DNA of 61,098 nucleotides from Streptomyces atroolivaceus (GCF_000717025.1 NZ_JNXG01000026.1:1-61098); one strand, 5' to 3'. Counted from the stretch's first letter, positions 38,525-47,344 are shown. The notes: a model not told the origin generated them from the sequence alone. Made by a program: numbers and translations.

Positions 38525-39178
38525 CTAATCGTCGTCCCCGAGCACCGGTTCGGGGAGCGTCCCGGCGTTGTGCTCGAGCAGACGCCAGCCGCGCGCCCCT
38601 TCGCCCAGCACGGACCAGCAGCAGTTGGAAAGCCCGCCGAGCCCTTCCCAGTGGTGTGCCTCGAGCCCGAGGAGACGGCCGATGGTCGTCCGGATCGTGC
38701 CGCCGTGGCTCACGACCACGAGCGTCCCCGCGTCCGGGAGCTTGCCGGCGTGCTCCAGGACGACGGGGGCGGCCCGGTCGGCGACCTCGGTCTCCAGCTC
38801 GCCACCGCCCCTTCGGACCGGCTCGCCACGCTTCCACGCGGCGTACTGCTCGCCGTACTGTCCGATGATCTCCTCGTGCGTGAGGCCCTGCCAGGCGCCC
38901 GCGTACGTCTCCCGCAATGCGGAGTCGTGTGCGACGTCGAGGCCGGTGACCGAGGCGAGCTCCTGCGCTGTGGCCGCCGCCCGCCGCAGGTCGGACGCCA
39001 CGATCGCGTCCGGCTGCAGCGAGGCGAGCAGCCGGGCCGCGCGGCGCGCCTGGCCGACGCCGGTCTCGGTCAGCTCGATGTCCGTGGAACCCTGGAAACG
39101 CCGCTCCAGATTCCACGCCGTCTGGCCGTGCCGCCAGAGGACGATCTTGCGGCCTCTGCCGCTCCCGCTGCCGTTCAG
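38525..39178 (-). CDS. Histidine phosphatase family protein (CTG start)
   Basis: A 217-residue phosphoglycerate-mutase-like phosphatase. The catalytic RHG lies in KIVLWRHGQTAWNLE near residue 17; further motifs are ASDLRRAAATAQEL, ETYAGAWQGLTHEEI and VVSHGGTIRT with the second His. No ATG, GTG or TTG exists between the in-frame stop and RHG; the CTG at 39178 overlaps the rsfS stop as CTGA, so translation is probably coupled. An ATG-only call at 39001 would delete the active site. Substrate unknown; located with rsfS, LCP and nadD. Confidence 0.87.
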   Translation of the reverse strand: MNGSGSGRGRKIVLWRHGQTAWNLERRFQGSTDIELTETGVGQARRAARLLASLQPDAIVASDLRRAAATAQELASVTGLDVAHDSALRETYAGAWQGLTHEEIIGQYGEQYAAWKRGEPVRRGGGELETEVADRAAPVVLEHAGKLPDAGTLVVVSHGGTIRTTIGRLLGLEAHHWEGLGGLSNCCWSVLGEGARGWRLLEHNAGTLPEPVLGDDD

Positions 39179-39606
39179 CTCTGGTCACCTTCCGTGCCGC
39201 CGTTGAGCTGGGCGTGCTCCTCGGCCTTGCCCCGGGTCTTGAGCGCGTCCTCGGGGAGGGCGATCTCGGGGCAGTCCTTCCACAGTCGCTCGAGCGCGTA
39301 GAACACACGCTCCTCGCTGTGCTGGACATGGATCACGATGTCGACGTAGTCGAGAAGGATCCAGCGGGCGTCGCGGTCGCCTTCGCGGCGAACCGGCTTG
39401 GCGCCGAGCTCCTTCTGCAGCCGCTCCTCGATCTCGTCGACGATCGACTTGACCTGGCGGTCGTTGGGGGCCGAAGCCAGCAGGAAGGCGTCGGTGATCG
39501 ACAGCACGTCGCTGACGTCGTAGGCGATGATGTCGTGCGCGAGCCGGTCGGCCGCCGCCTGGGCGGCGGCAGTGATGAGCTCGATGGAGCGGTCCGTGGC
39601 GGTCAC
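39175..39606 (-). CDS. rsfS: Ribosome silencing factor RsfS
   Basis: A 143-residue RsfS/Iojap protein that binds L14 and blocks 30S-50S joining in starvation. Core blocks are DRLAHDIIAYDVSDVLSITDAFLLAS, DRQVKSIVDEIEERLQKELG and RWILLDYVDIVIHVQHSEERVFYALERLW. The GTG at 39606 (VTATDRSIEL) is preferred by family N-terminus; a TTG at 39663 would add 19 residues. It sits between the LCP gene and the phosphatase, the usual order around nadD. Confidence 0.94.
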   Translation of the reverse strand: MTATDRSIELITAAAQAAADRLAHDIIAYDVSDVLSITDAFLLASAPNDRQVKSIVDEIEERLQKELGAKPVRREGDRDARWILLDYVDIVIHVQHSEERVFYALERLWKDCPEIALPEDALKTRGKAEEHAQLNGGTEGDQS

Positions 39607-39666
39607 ATGCAGGCTTTCGTCGGCGGTCAGATCAACCTCTAGGGTCTCACGGACCGCCGACAACCC

Positions 39667-41391
39667 TTACGACGTCTGCTCGGGGATCTTGTAGTTCTGT
39701 CCGAGGGCGACGGACACGTCGGCGTTCGCGGCGGGCTCGCCCTTCTTCACCGAGCTCTCCGGCAGGCCGAGGGTCTTGGCGACCTCGATCGCCTTCGCCT
39801 TGTCCTCCGCGGCCCCGTAGACCACCTCGGACGACTCCGCGGTGTCCGCCTTGCCACTGTCGACGAAGGCGTAGCCGCCGTTCACTAGCTGGATCCTGGC
39901 GTGCTCCGTGCCCTTCGTGTTCCCCGTGGCGTTCTTGATGCCGACGCGCACGGCCGCACCCTGGTCCGGGGCCTTCACCTTGCCGCCCAGGACGTCCTTG
40001 ACGACGCTCTCGGTGGCCTTCTCGGTGAGCGTGCCGTCGCTCTGGACGGGGAGCAGTTCCGTCTTGTAGTCGCCCACCTTGGCGTGCCCGGCGAGCTTCG
40101 CCAGCGAGGCGCCCAGGTCCTGCTCCGGCAGGGAGGGGTCGAGGATCTGAGCGAGGGTCTCGATGGTCACGGTCGCGGCCTTGGGGTCCTCCGAGAGTTT
40201 GCGCAGCACGCTGCGCATGACCTGCCCGAAGCGCGTCAGCTGCTTGGCCTCCGGCTCACCCGGGCGCTGGTAGGTCGCGTACGCGACGGCCATCTGACCG
40301 CTCAGCGTCTGCGCCTCTCCCTTCGTCACGAGCGGCGAAGCGCCCTTCTTGGGGTCGGGCACAGCCGTGTCGGTGTCCACCTCGATGTTGCCCACCAGCT
40401 CGACCAGGTTCTCGAGGTAAGGGGTGTCGAGCCGCCAGGTGCCGCTGATGCTGGTCCCGAGAAGCGTGTCGATCGCCTCACGGGTACCGGTGGACCCGTC
40501 GTCGTCGACGGACTTGCCGAGCGTGGTGGTGGATCCGTCGTCCCCGGCCACGGCCAGCGAGTTGGGGAGCAGGACGGTGGTGCCCTGTCCGGTGGTGACG
40601 TTGTCGACGAGCAGCGCCGTGGAGGTGCCGCCCTTCTTGGTGTTGTGCAGGTGGACGACGATGACGTCACGCTTCTGCGGGCCGGACGCCGTGGCGTTCT
40701 GCTCGTCGCCGCCCGAGACTCCAGGGATCTTCCCGGCGAACCAGAGATATCCCGCTCCGCCGACGACCACGAGAGCCACGACGACTATCAGCGCGACCAT
40801 CCGGTTGTGACCGCGCCGGCGTGCCTCCTCGCGCCGCTCACTGCGGCTCTCGGTGAATTTCAGCCAGTCGATGACGTCTTCGGAGTCCTCGTCGGGCTCC
40901 TCGATGAAGGAGAACTGCTCGGTGCCGTAGTCGCGGTCGCCACGGCGTTGCCCGGGAACGGCGGCCTCGGCCGCAGTCTCCGGTTCGCGCCGTTGTTCCG
41001 GCACCGGTGGTGGCGGTGCGGCGGCCGCCGGTGCAGCCGGCTGCTGGGGTGCGTTCCACTGCTGGGCGGAGTCGTCCACGGCGGCGGGCTGCCGGCCCGC
41101 GTCGTAGCCGTACACGCCGTAGCCGCCGTCGTCGTACCCGTACCCCGGCTGCGTCGGCTGCTGCTGCTGCTGGGCGGCGTACGGGTCGTACTGCTGCTCC
41201 GCGCCCGCGTACGGGTCGTAGCCGTAGCCCTGCTGAGGCTGCCCGTCCTGCTGCGGCTGCTGCTGGTACTGGGCGTACTGGTCGTACTGCTGCTGCCCCT
41301 GCTGCTGATAGACCGGCTGCCCGTACTCGTCGTAGCCGATGATCTGCGGCTGCTGCTGGTACGGGTCGTACGGGTTCTGTCGGTCGTTCAC
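39667..41391 (-). CDS. LytR-CpsA-Psr (LCP) family protein, divergent
   Basis: A 574-residue membrane protein. Residues 1-110 are a Gln/Tyr/Gly/Pro-rich disordered cytoplasmic tract of PYDPYQQQP-like units, followed by an acidic stretch, a TM at about 205-225 (MVALIVVVALVVVGGAGYLWF), an LCP domain, and a LytR C-terminal domain from about 475. LCP enzymes attach glycopolymers to peptidoglycan. The usual RSDT-type motif reads KRDVIVVHLH and the second Arg block is reduced to LTRFGQVMRSVL, so activity may differ. From memory the S. coelicolor orthologue is the polydiglycosylphosphate transferase PdtA; unverified. GTG start with GAGGGG 5 nt upstream. Confidence 0.85.
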   Translation of the reverse strand: MNDRQNPYDPYQQQPQIIGYDEYGQPVYQQQGQQQYDQYAQYQQQPQQDGQPQQGYGYDPYAGAEQQYDPYAAQQQQQPTQPGYGYDDGGYGVYGYDAGRQPAAVDDSAQQWNAPQQPAAPAAAAPPPPVPEQRREPETAAEAAVPGQRRGDRDYGTEQFSFIEEPDEDSEDVIDWLKFTESRSERREEARRRGHNRMVALIVVVALVVVGGAGYLWFAGKIPGVSGGDEQNATASGPQKRDVIVVHLHNTKKGGTSTALLVDNVTTGQGTTVLLPNSLAVAGDDGSTTTLGKSVDDDGSTGTREAIDTLLGTSISGTWRLDTPYLENLVELVGNIEVDTDTAVPDPKKGASPLVTKGEAQTLSGQMAVAYATYQRPGEPEAKQLTRFGQVMRSVLRKLSEDPKAATVTIETLAQILDPSLPEQDLGASLAKLAGHAKVGDYKTELLPVQSDGTLTEKATESVVKDVLGGKVKAPDQGAAVRVGIKNATGNTKGTEHARIQLVNGGYAFVDSGKADTAESSEVVYGAAEDKAKAIEVAKTLGLPESSVKKGEPAANADVSVALGQNYKIPEQTS

Positions 41392-41410
41392 AGGTGCCCC
41401 TCTGCGTGGC

Positions 41411-42028
41411 TCATTCGCCGCGGTACAGCTGGCGCTTGTCGATGTAACGGACGACACCGTCCGGCACCAGGTACCAGACCGGCTCCCCCTGCGCGACCCT
41501 GGCACGGCAGTCTGTGGACGAGATCGCCAGCGCGGGCACCTCCACCAGCGAGACGCCGCCCTTGGGCAGCCCGTCGTCCGTCAGCAGATGACCCGGCCGG
41601 GTCACACCGATGAAGTGGGAGAGCGAGAACAGCTCCTCGGCGTCCCGCCAGGTCAGGATCTGGGAGAGGGCGTCGGCTCCGGTGATGAAGAAGAGGTCCG
41701 CGTCGCCGTGGACCGTGCGCAGATCCCGCAGCGTATCGATCGTGTACGTCGGGCCGCCGCGGTCGATGTCGCTGCGGCTGACCGAGAACTGCGGGTTGGA
41801 CGCCGTCGCGATGACCGTCATCAGATAACGGTCCTCCGCCGGGGACACCTGCTTGTGGCTCTTCTGCCAAGGCTGCCCGGTCGGGACGAAGATGACCTCG
41901 TCGAGGTGGAAGTGGGCGGCCACTTCGCTGGCCGCCACCAGGTGTCCGTGATGGATCGGGTCGAAAGTCCCGCCCATCACTCCGAGTCGGCGCCTGCCGC
42001 GGCCGGTAGGCACTTTCTGCTCTCCCAT
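41411..42028 (-). CDS. nadD: Nicotinate-nucleotide adenylyltransferase
   Basis: A 205-residue nucleotidyltransferase that converts nicotinate mononucleotide to deamido-NAD in NAD biosynthesis. [19 protein letters not shown] near residue 15 holds the HxGH motif; [19 protein letters not shown] and the C-terminal ISSTDCRAR (ISSTxxR) complete the family pattern. ATG at 42028 is chosen; it ends 19 bp before the LCP start, in the same direction. Confidence 0.95.
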   Translation of the reverse strand: MGEQKVPTGRGRRRLGVMGGTFDPIHHGHLVAASEVAAHFHLDEVIFVPTGQPWQKSHKQVSPAEDRYLMTVIATASNPQFSVSRSDIDRGGPTYTIDTLRDLRTVHGDADLFFITGADALSQILTWRDAEELFSLSHFIGVTRPGHLLTDDGLPKGGVSLVEVPALAISSTDCRARVAQGEPVWYLVPDGVVRYIDKRQLYRGE

Positions 42029-42066
42029 GCGTGCAGACCCTACGGGCACAGCTGTTCGCCTCTGCC

Positions 42067-42228
42067 TCAGCGGTCCCGGTTGAAACGAGTGGTGATCCAC
42101 AGCAGGACCATCAGCGCGACGAACGCACCGATGCCGGTGAGGTACGGGCTGAGGCTTTCGTGGTTACCACCATGCTCGCCTTCGGAAGCGAGGGTGACCA
42201 TCTGGTGCGCGGTGCTCGAGAGGCTCAT
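42067..42228 (-). CDS. Small single-pass membrane protein (53 aa)
   Basis: [20 protein letters not shown] at the start, then a Gly/His-rich stretch and one TM ([19 protein letters not shown], about residues 29-47) ending in RFNRDR. GC-rich third positions run through the frame. It lies 38 bp upstream of nadD on the same strand. Short and easily missed; unknown function. Its partner may be the similar-sized protein at 42313. Confidence 0.75.
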   Translation of the reverse strand: MSLSSTAHQMVTLASEGEHGGNHESLSPYLTGIGAFVALMVLLWITTRFNRDR

Positions 42229-42312
42229 CTTCTGCGGGACCTATCCATCGGGAATCAGGAGGGAGACGTCGCCCACATCGTATGCGGGCGCCCCGGGCAC
42301 GCTCACGCCGAC

Positions 42313-42465
42313 TCAGTCGTTGTTGTCGTCGTTGCGGTATCCACGCAGCAGGAACCAGGCGAGCAGGGCAGCTCCGACGAGTGCGACGAGCAGCACGACG
42401 CGGAGTGTGCTGCCCGGCCCCTGCTCCTCGGACGCGGCAGCGAGCATAACGGCGGTAGGCGGCAT
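42313..42465 (-). CDS. Small single-pass membrane protein (50 aa)
   Basis: Starts MPPTAVMLAAASEEQGPGST, has one TM at about 21-40 (LRVVLLVALVGAALLAWFLL) and ends in an acidic RGYRNDDNND tail. Same strand and layout as the 53-aa protein 84 bp downstream. Coding third-position bias is clear. Function unknown; the position before nadD and the LCP gene suggests an envelope role, by context only. Confidence 0.7.
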   Translation of the reverse strand: MPPTAVMLAAASEEQGPGSTLRVVLLVALVGAALLAWFLLRGYRNDDNND

Positions 42466-42483
42466 TCCGGGCGCTCCTCAAAG

Positions 42484-42492
42484 TTATCCACA
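42484..42492 (+). promoter_or_regulatory. Perfect DnaA-box consensus
   Basis: TTATCCACA between the small membrane protein gene and the M48 peptidase gene; it is a single site in the divergent promoter region. Confidence 0.4.
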
Positions 42493-42575
42493 GCCCCCCG
42501 CACACCGTAGCGCCAGCGCATACGCTGGCTTTTGTCAGGGGGACGAGCACCGTCTCGTACGAACAGGGGGCATCC

Positions 42576-43706
42576 ATGACCGACACCAGTCACGAGAGCG
42601 TGCCGAGCAGGCACCGCAAGCGATTCCCGGACATTTCCTCGCGGGCCTACGAGCATCCGGCGGACCGCTCGGCTCTGGTTGCCCTGCGCAAGCTGAGCGG
42701 TTTCGACACCGTGTTCAAGGCGCTGAGCGGCCTGCTGCCCGAGCGCAGTCTGCGGCTGCTCTTCCTCTCGGACTCCGTCCGGGTGAGCGACGCCCAGTTC
42801 ACGCATCTCAACGACATGCTGCGGGACGCCTGTTACATCCTGGACCTCAAGAAGGTCCCCCCGATGTACGTGACCCAGGACCCGCAGCCCAACGCCATGT
42901 GTATCGGCCTCGACGAGCCGATCATCGTGGTCACGACCGGGCTGGTGGAGCTGCTCGACGAGGAGGAGATGCGGGCAGTCGTCGGCCACGAGGTGGGCCA
43001 CGCCCTCTCCGGCCACGCGGTGTACCGCACGATATTGCTCTTCCTCACCAACCTGGCCCTCAAGGTGGCGTGGATCCCGCTCGGCAATGTGGCGATCATG
43101 GCGATCGTGACCGCGCTGCGCGAGTGGTTCCGCAAGTCGGAGCTGTCCGCTGACAGGGCCGGGCTGCTTGTGGGGCAGGACCTGCGGGCCTCGATGCGCG
43201 GGCTGATGAAGATCGCCGGCGGCAATCATCTCCACGAGATGAACGTGGACGCCTTCCTCGCCCAGGCCGACGAGTACGAGAAGGGTGGCGACCTCCGTGA
43301 CTCCGTGCTGAAGATCCTCAACGTGCTGCCCCGGACACATCCGTTCACCACGGTCCGGGCGGCTGAGCTGAAGAAGTGGTCGGAGAGCCGGGACTACCAG
43401 CGGATCCTGGACGGCCATTACCCCAAGCGCGACGAGGACAAGGACACCTCGGTGACGGACTCCTTCCGTGAGTCCGCCGCGCACTACGCCGACACGGTGC
43501 GCACCAGCAAGGACCCGCTGATGAAGCTCGTCGGTGACATCGCGGGCGGTGCGGGCGACCTGGGAGGCAAGCTCCGGGACAAATTCACCGGAGCGGGCGG
43601 CGGTGGCGCAGGCAAGGGCGGTGCCCCGGCCTCGGACGCTACGGACGGCTCCGAGGGGACCTGGCGGCGTCCGGATCCCGAGGAGGGCCCTGCGTCGGGG
43701 AGCTGA
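42576..43706 (+). CDS. M48 family metallopeptidase
   Basis: A 376-residue zinc peptidase. VVGHEVGHALSGHA near residue 140 is the HExxH motif; the third ligand Glu is in KSELSADRAGLL near 190. A hydrophobic stretch after HExxH (TILLFLTNLALKVAWIPLG) probably anchors it in the membrane. The C-terminal 60 residues are Gly-rich. ATG has AGGGGG 5 nt upstream. Its 3' end overlaps the convergent membrane-protein gene by 68 bp, which is long for this genome. Envelope protein quality control is a reasonable role. Confidence 0.9.
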   Translation: MTDTSHESVPSRHRKRFPDISSRAYEHPADRSALVALRKLSGFDTVFKALSGLLPERSLRLLFLSDSVRVSDAQFTHLNDMLRDACYILDLKKVPPMYVTQDPQPNAMCIGLDEPIIVVTTGLVELLDEEEMRAVVGHEVGHALSGHAVYRTILLFLTNLALKVAWIPLGNVAIMAIVTALREWFRKSELSADRAGLLVGQDLRASMRGLMKIAGGNHLHEMNVDAFLAQADEYEKGGDLRDSVLKILNVLPRTHPFTTVRAAELKKWSESRDYQRILDGHYPKRDEDKDTSVTDSFRESAAHYADTVRTSKDPLMKLVGDIAGGAGDLGGKLRDKFTGAGGGGAGKGGAPASDATDGSEGTWRRPDPEEGPASGS

Positions 43707-44760
43707 CGGCCAGGGTGCCGCAGAGAGCCGCCGTGGGCACGCCCGTGGCATACGGGTCGGTGCCCGCCGGGCCCCGGGTGTCCGCCTGCTCGCCTGCGAG
43801 CAGCGGGCGCAGCGCTCCGGCCGTCTCGGCCGAGCACGCCTGCGGACCGGCCTGGACGTAGGCGCTGCGGACCTCCAGTCGGTGCAGTCGGATGTCTTCC
43901 CGGTCAAGCAGGAAATGCAGGATGCGACGCACGGTGAAGAGTGAGGCTCCGTCGGCCCGGTGGGGTCCTGCCACGACGGGCCGCAGGGCGTACGTGAAGG
44001 TGTGGTCGGACACCACCTCCAGCGTGTCCGCACCTGCCTCCGCGTACGTGAAGGTGCCGTGGACCCGGATGTCGGGGTCGGCCACTTCCACCTCGGCCGG
44101 GTCGAAGCGCACCAGCCAGCCGGTCGCGCTGTGCTTGCCGTCGTCAGCAGGTGAGTCCACGCTTCGCTCGAACTGTGCCGTCTGGTCCGGGTCGAGCAGC
44201 CGCGCGACCGGCCGGACGACCCCACCGGTGAGCACGTCGGGGTCGAGGGAGGAGCCCACCAGATAGTCCTTGACCGTGGTCAGGGCCATGGTCACCTGAC
44301 TGTCCGAGAAGTTCTTCGTCCGCCGGACCGACGGGAAATTGATGCCTGCGGCGCCGGAGCGGTGCGCCGCGGCCGGGCCGTCGGCGAGGAGCGACTCGAC
44401 GGTCCCTCCCGGTACCGGTCCCTGGGGGGCAAGGGGGATCACCGTGGTCCGGAGCGGTTCGGCCCGTCTGCCGACGGGCGTCGGGTAAGGGTTGCGGAAG
44501 CCGATGTAGACGGCGGTAGCGAATGCCAGCGCGATCAGCACGACGAGAGCGATCCCGGCTCTGGAGCGGTGCCGCCGGGTACCGCGGCCGGGGAGGGAGC
44601 GCACAGCACGCGCGTGCTCGCCCATGCGCTCCTGAGCAGAGAATTCCTGCAGGCGGGCAGCGCGTACGAACGACTCGTCGAAGACGAGTGAGCGGTACTC
44701 GTCCTCCCCGCCCGACGGGTTCTCGGGCGGCCCTTCCGGCGGTTCTCCGCGGCCTGTCAT
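43639..44760 (-). CDS. Membrane protein with N-terminal VFDExFVRAA motif
   Basis: A 373-residue protein with an N-terminal cytoplasmic tail containing SLVFDESFVRAARLQEFSAQ (residues about 24-43), one TM near 72-90 (ALVVLIALAFATAVYIGF), and an extracellular domain of about 270 residues with three Cys. The domain matches no family I can name. The motif recurs in the protein at 45386. ATG at 44760. From memory such pairs exist as SCO2583/SCO2584 next to the LCP locus; function is not established here. Confidence 0.8.
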   Translation of the reverse strand: MTGRGEPPEGPPENPSGGEDEYRSLVFDESFVRAARLQEFSAQERMGEHARAVRSLPGRGTRRHRSRAGIALVVLIALAFATAVYIGFRNPYPTPVGRRAEPLRTTVIPLAPQGPVPGGTVESLLADGPAAAHRSGAAGINFPSVRRTKNFSDSQVTMALTTVKDYLVGSSLDPDVLTGGVVRPVARLLDPDQTAQFERSVDSPADDGKHSATGWLVRFDPAEVEVADPDIRVHGTFTYAEAGADTLEVVSDHTFTYALRPVVAGPHRADGASLFTVRRILHFLLDREDIRLHRLEVRSAYVQAGPQACSAETAGALRPLLAGEQADTRGPAGTDPYATGVPTAALCGTLAVSSPTQGPPRDPDAARSPRSRP

Positions 44761-44914
44761 GACTTCTCCCGTTCTCCGCGCCACCGGCGGGGGCTGGCGC
44801 TGGGATCCGCCTCAGCCACGCGCCTTCGGGCGGATCTGTCCGTCACGGGTTCGACACATGGACAAGTTGCCCGGCCCTCCCCCCGGGGACGGGGACAGAG
44901 GAGGGGTCACAGGG

Positions 44915-45080
44915 TCATACCTTCAGATTGGGTCGATCGTCATCAAGGTAAACGCCCTGCAGGTGGGAGCGCAGGTGGAGCGCGGCCGGGAGGGCGGCCT
45001 TCAGCCACGCGGTCACGCCAGGGCTCAACCGGCCTGCGGCCTGCCGGAGGGCCGCGTGACGCGCCTTCCAGCTGCCGGAG
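44915..45080 (-). pseudogene. Possible C-terminal gene remnant
   Basis: A frame ending ... WLKAALPAALHLRSHLQGVY then LDDDRPNLKV and stop looks protein-like, with mostly G/C third positions, but no good start or N-terminal domain is found upstream, where the frame turns low-complexity. It may be the tail of a deleted gene or chance. Confidence 0.25.
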
Positions 45081-45189
45081 CATGTGAGACCGGGCCCACA
45101 CCTTCCGCAGGGGGGCCGCAGGGCGGGCCCCCACACCTGACATCCGCCCCGACCCGACGCACGGCCCGCCGTCAGGGGCCCACCGTCAG

Positions 45190-45210
45190 GCCCCGCCCCG
45201 GGGGCGGGGC
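45190..45210 (-). terminator. GC hairpin downstream of the 199-aa membrane protein gene
   Basis: GCCCCGCCCC and GGGGCGGGGC with a one-base centre, about 175 bp past the stop of the gene at 45386. Likely a terminator, distance is rather long. Confidence 0.4.
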
Positions 45211-45385
45211 GCCGCACCGTCAGGGGCCCGTCACGCCGAGGGCCGTGGCCCCGGAGGTCTGGGGGTCCTCACCCGGGCCTCACGATGTCGGGCGACCGGC
45301 GGCCCCACGGGCAGCCCACCGGGCGCCGGCGGCACCCCTGGGCTCTCCGCCGCCGTCTCGGCTCCGCCGTCGCTCCTGGGGAGGC

Positions 45386-45985
45386 TCAGGGCGTGCGGGG
45401 AACCGCCGGCACCGCGGGGCGGGAGTAGTCGGCAGAGGCGGAGGGAGACACACGCGGCTTGTCGACGCCGCTGGTCACCGGTAGCGGCACCTGGTCCTGA
45501 CGGTCGTCGGAAGCGCCGCGGTACACGGCGCTGAACGCCAGCGCGACCATTCCGATCCCCATCAGCAGGGCGAGCAGCCAGGCGACCGGACGGTGCCAGC
45601 GAGCCGCGCCGCGGTAAGGGCGCAGGGAGCCGCCGTGACGCCCGTAGGGGCCGTGCTCGTCGTCGTAGGCGCCGTCGGGGTCGTCAGGGTCGTAGAAGTC
45701 ACCGAAAGCCGTCTCACGGCCGTATGCGCCGTCCGGGCCGTGACCGTCGTCGTAGTGGTCGTCGTCCAGGGAACCGCCACCTGAGCGCGCCCTGGTCGCC
45801 TCGGCTTCGGCGCGGGCCTGTGCGGCAGCGAGCAGACGCTCGACCGCGGTCGGTTCGTGGACCTCGGCGGACCGGACGAAGTCCTCGTCGAACACCACGG
45901 AGGCGAAGTCATCGTCCGCGCCCCCGCGGTCGTCGTCGGGCTCCCAGCCGTCCGGGAACGGCCTGCCCCCCACGTCGTCCGGCAC
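45386..45985 (-). CDS. Membrane protein with VFDExFVRSA motif
   Basis: A 199-residue protein: SVVFDEDFVRSAEVHEPTAV near residue 28-48, an Ala/Glu-rich helix, a Gly/Asp/Tyr-rich disordered region, and one TM near 135-155 (PVAWLLALLMGIGMVALAFS) with a short Pro-rich outside tail. GTG at 45985 is preferred, since TACGCT lies exactly 6 nt upstream (leaderless); a GTG at 46042 would add 19 residues. It shares the cytoplasmic motif with the 373-residue neighbour, but not the extracellular domain. Located next to proA. Function unknown. Confidence 0.78.
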   Translation of the reverse strand: MPDDVGGRPFPDGWEPDDDRGGADDDFASVVFDEDFVRSAEVHEPTAVERLLAAAQARAEAEATRARSGGGSLDDDHYDDGHGPDGAYGRETAFGDFYDPDDPDGAYDDEHGPYGRHGGSLRPYRGAARWHRPVAWLLALLMGIGMVALAFSAVYRGASDDRQDQVPLPVTSGVDKPRVSPSASADYSRPAVPAVPRTP

Positions 45986-46060
45986 CGCTCCAGCGTAGCC
46001 GCGGCGGGGCGTTTTGGGCAGGGAGCCCACAAAATCGCCCACCCCGCCGCGAGCGTCCGG

Positions 46061-47344
46061 CTAACGGATGTGGCCGTCGCCGGTGACGATGTACTTCGTC
46101 GACGTGAGCTCCGGCAGCCCCATCGGCCCACGGGCGTGCAGCTTCTGCGTGGAGATGCCGATCTCGGCACCGAATCCGAACTGGCCGCCGTCCGTGAAGC
46201 GCGTCGAAGCGTTCACAGCGACCGTCGTGGAATCCACCAACTGGGTGAATCGCCGGGCCGCCGCCTGCGAGGTGGTGACGATCGCCTCGGTGTGACCGGA
46301 GGACCAGAGCCGGATGTGCGCCACGGCGGATTCCAGCGACTCCACGACCGCGGCCGCGATGTCGTACGAGAGGTATTCGGTCTCCCAGTCCTCCGGCGTC
46401 GCGGCGACGACGGTGGCCTTGGAACCCTCGGCGTACGCGAGCACACGCTCGTCGCCGTGCACCGTCACCCCGGCCTCGGCCAGCGCGTCCAGGGCCAGGG
46501 GGAGGAAGTCCTCGGCGATGTCCTTGTGGACCAGGAGGGTCTCGGCGGCATTGCACACGCTCGGGCGCTGCGCCTTGGAGTTGACCAGGATCTCGACGGC
46601 CATGCCGAGATCGGTCTGCGCGTCGACGTACACGTGGCAGTTGCCGGTGCCGGTCTCGATGACGGGGACCGTCGACTCCTCCACGACCGTGCGGATCAGC
46701 GAGGCGCCGCCGCGCGGGATCAGTACGTCGACGAGGCCGCGGGCCCGCATCAGCTCGCGCACCGAATCGCGGCTCTCGCCCGGGACGAGCTGCACCGCGT
46801 CCGCCGGGAGACCGGACCCGCCCACCGCGTCACGGAGCACCCGCACGAGTGCGGTGTTCGAGGCGTACGCCGACGAGGATCCCCGCAGCAGCACCGCGTT
46901 GCCCGACTTCAGGCAGAGGGCGGCGGCGTCGACCGTCACATTGGGCCGGGCCTCGTAGATGATGCCGACCACCCCGAGGGGCACCCGCACCTGGCGCAGA
47001 TCGATGCCGTTGGGAAGGGTGGAGCCCCGGACCACTTCACCGACCGGGTCGGGCAGCGCCGCCACGTCACGTGCGTCCGCGGCGATCGCGCGGATCCGCT
47101 CCGGGGTGAGCGTCAGCCGGTCGACGATCGACTCGCTCGTCCCGGCCTGCCTGGCCTTCGTGACGTCCTGGGCGTTGGCCTCGACGATCTCACCGGTGCG
47201 CACTTCGAGGGCGTCCGCGATCGCCAGCAGGGCGTCGTCCTTCGCCGCGCGCGGGAGTGGCGCGATGTCGTCGGCGGCGGCGCGTGCCCGGTAGGCGGCC
47301 TGGGCGACCGGGGACATGTTGTCGTACGGCGAAAGCGTGGTCAT
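46061..47344 (-). CDS. proA: Gamma-glutamyl phosphate reductase
   Basis: A 427-residue NADPH-dependent enzyme that reduces glutamyl-5-phosphate to the semialdehyde in proline synthesis. Motifs: [21 protein letters not shown], the cofactor-site [13 protein letters not shown], and the catalytic Cys in [15 protein letters not shown] at 47344. Separated from proB by one conserved gene, as usual in Streptomyces. Confidence 0.96.
   Translation of the reverse strand: MTTLSPYDNMSPVAQAAYRARAAADDIAPLPRAAKDDALLAIADALEVRTGEIVEANAQDVTKARQAGTSESIVDRLTLTPERIRAIAADARDVAALPDPVGEVVRGSTLPNGIDLRQVRVPLGVVGIIYEARPNVTVDAAALCLKSGNAVLLRGSSSAYASNTALVRVLRDAVGGSGLPADAVQLVPGESRDSVRELMRARGLVDVLIPRGGASLIRTVVEESTVPVIETGTGNCHVYVDAQTDLGMAVEILVNSKAQRPSVCNAAETLLVHKDIAEDFLPLALDALAEAGVTVHGDERVLAYAEGSKATVVAATPEDWETEYLSYDIAAAVVESLESAVAHIRLWSSGHTEAIVTTSQAAARRFTQLVDSTTVAVNASTRFTDGGQFGFGAEIGISTQKLHARGPMGLPELTSTKYIVTGDGHIR

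Larger units (their letters stand above)
44761..45385. other. 625-bp intergenic region
   Basis: The gap between the two VFDExFVR proteins. It holds a possible gene remnant at 44915-45080, a GC hairpin at 45190-45210 and three CCGTCAGG(G)GCCC-type repeats around 45170-45230. The 44915 frame apart, no coding region is visible. Confidence 0.6.
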
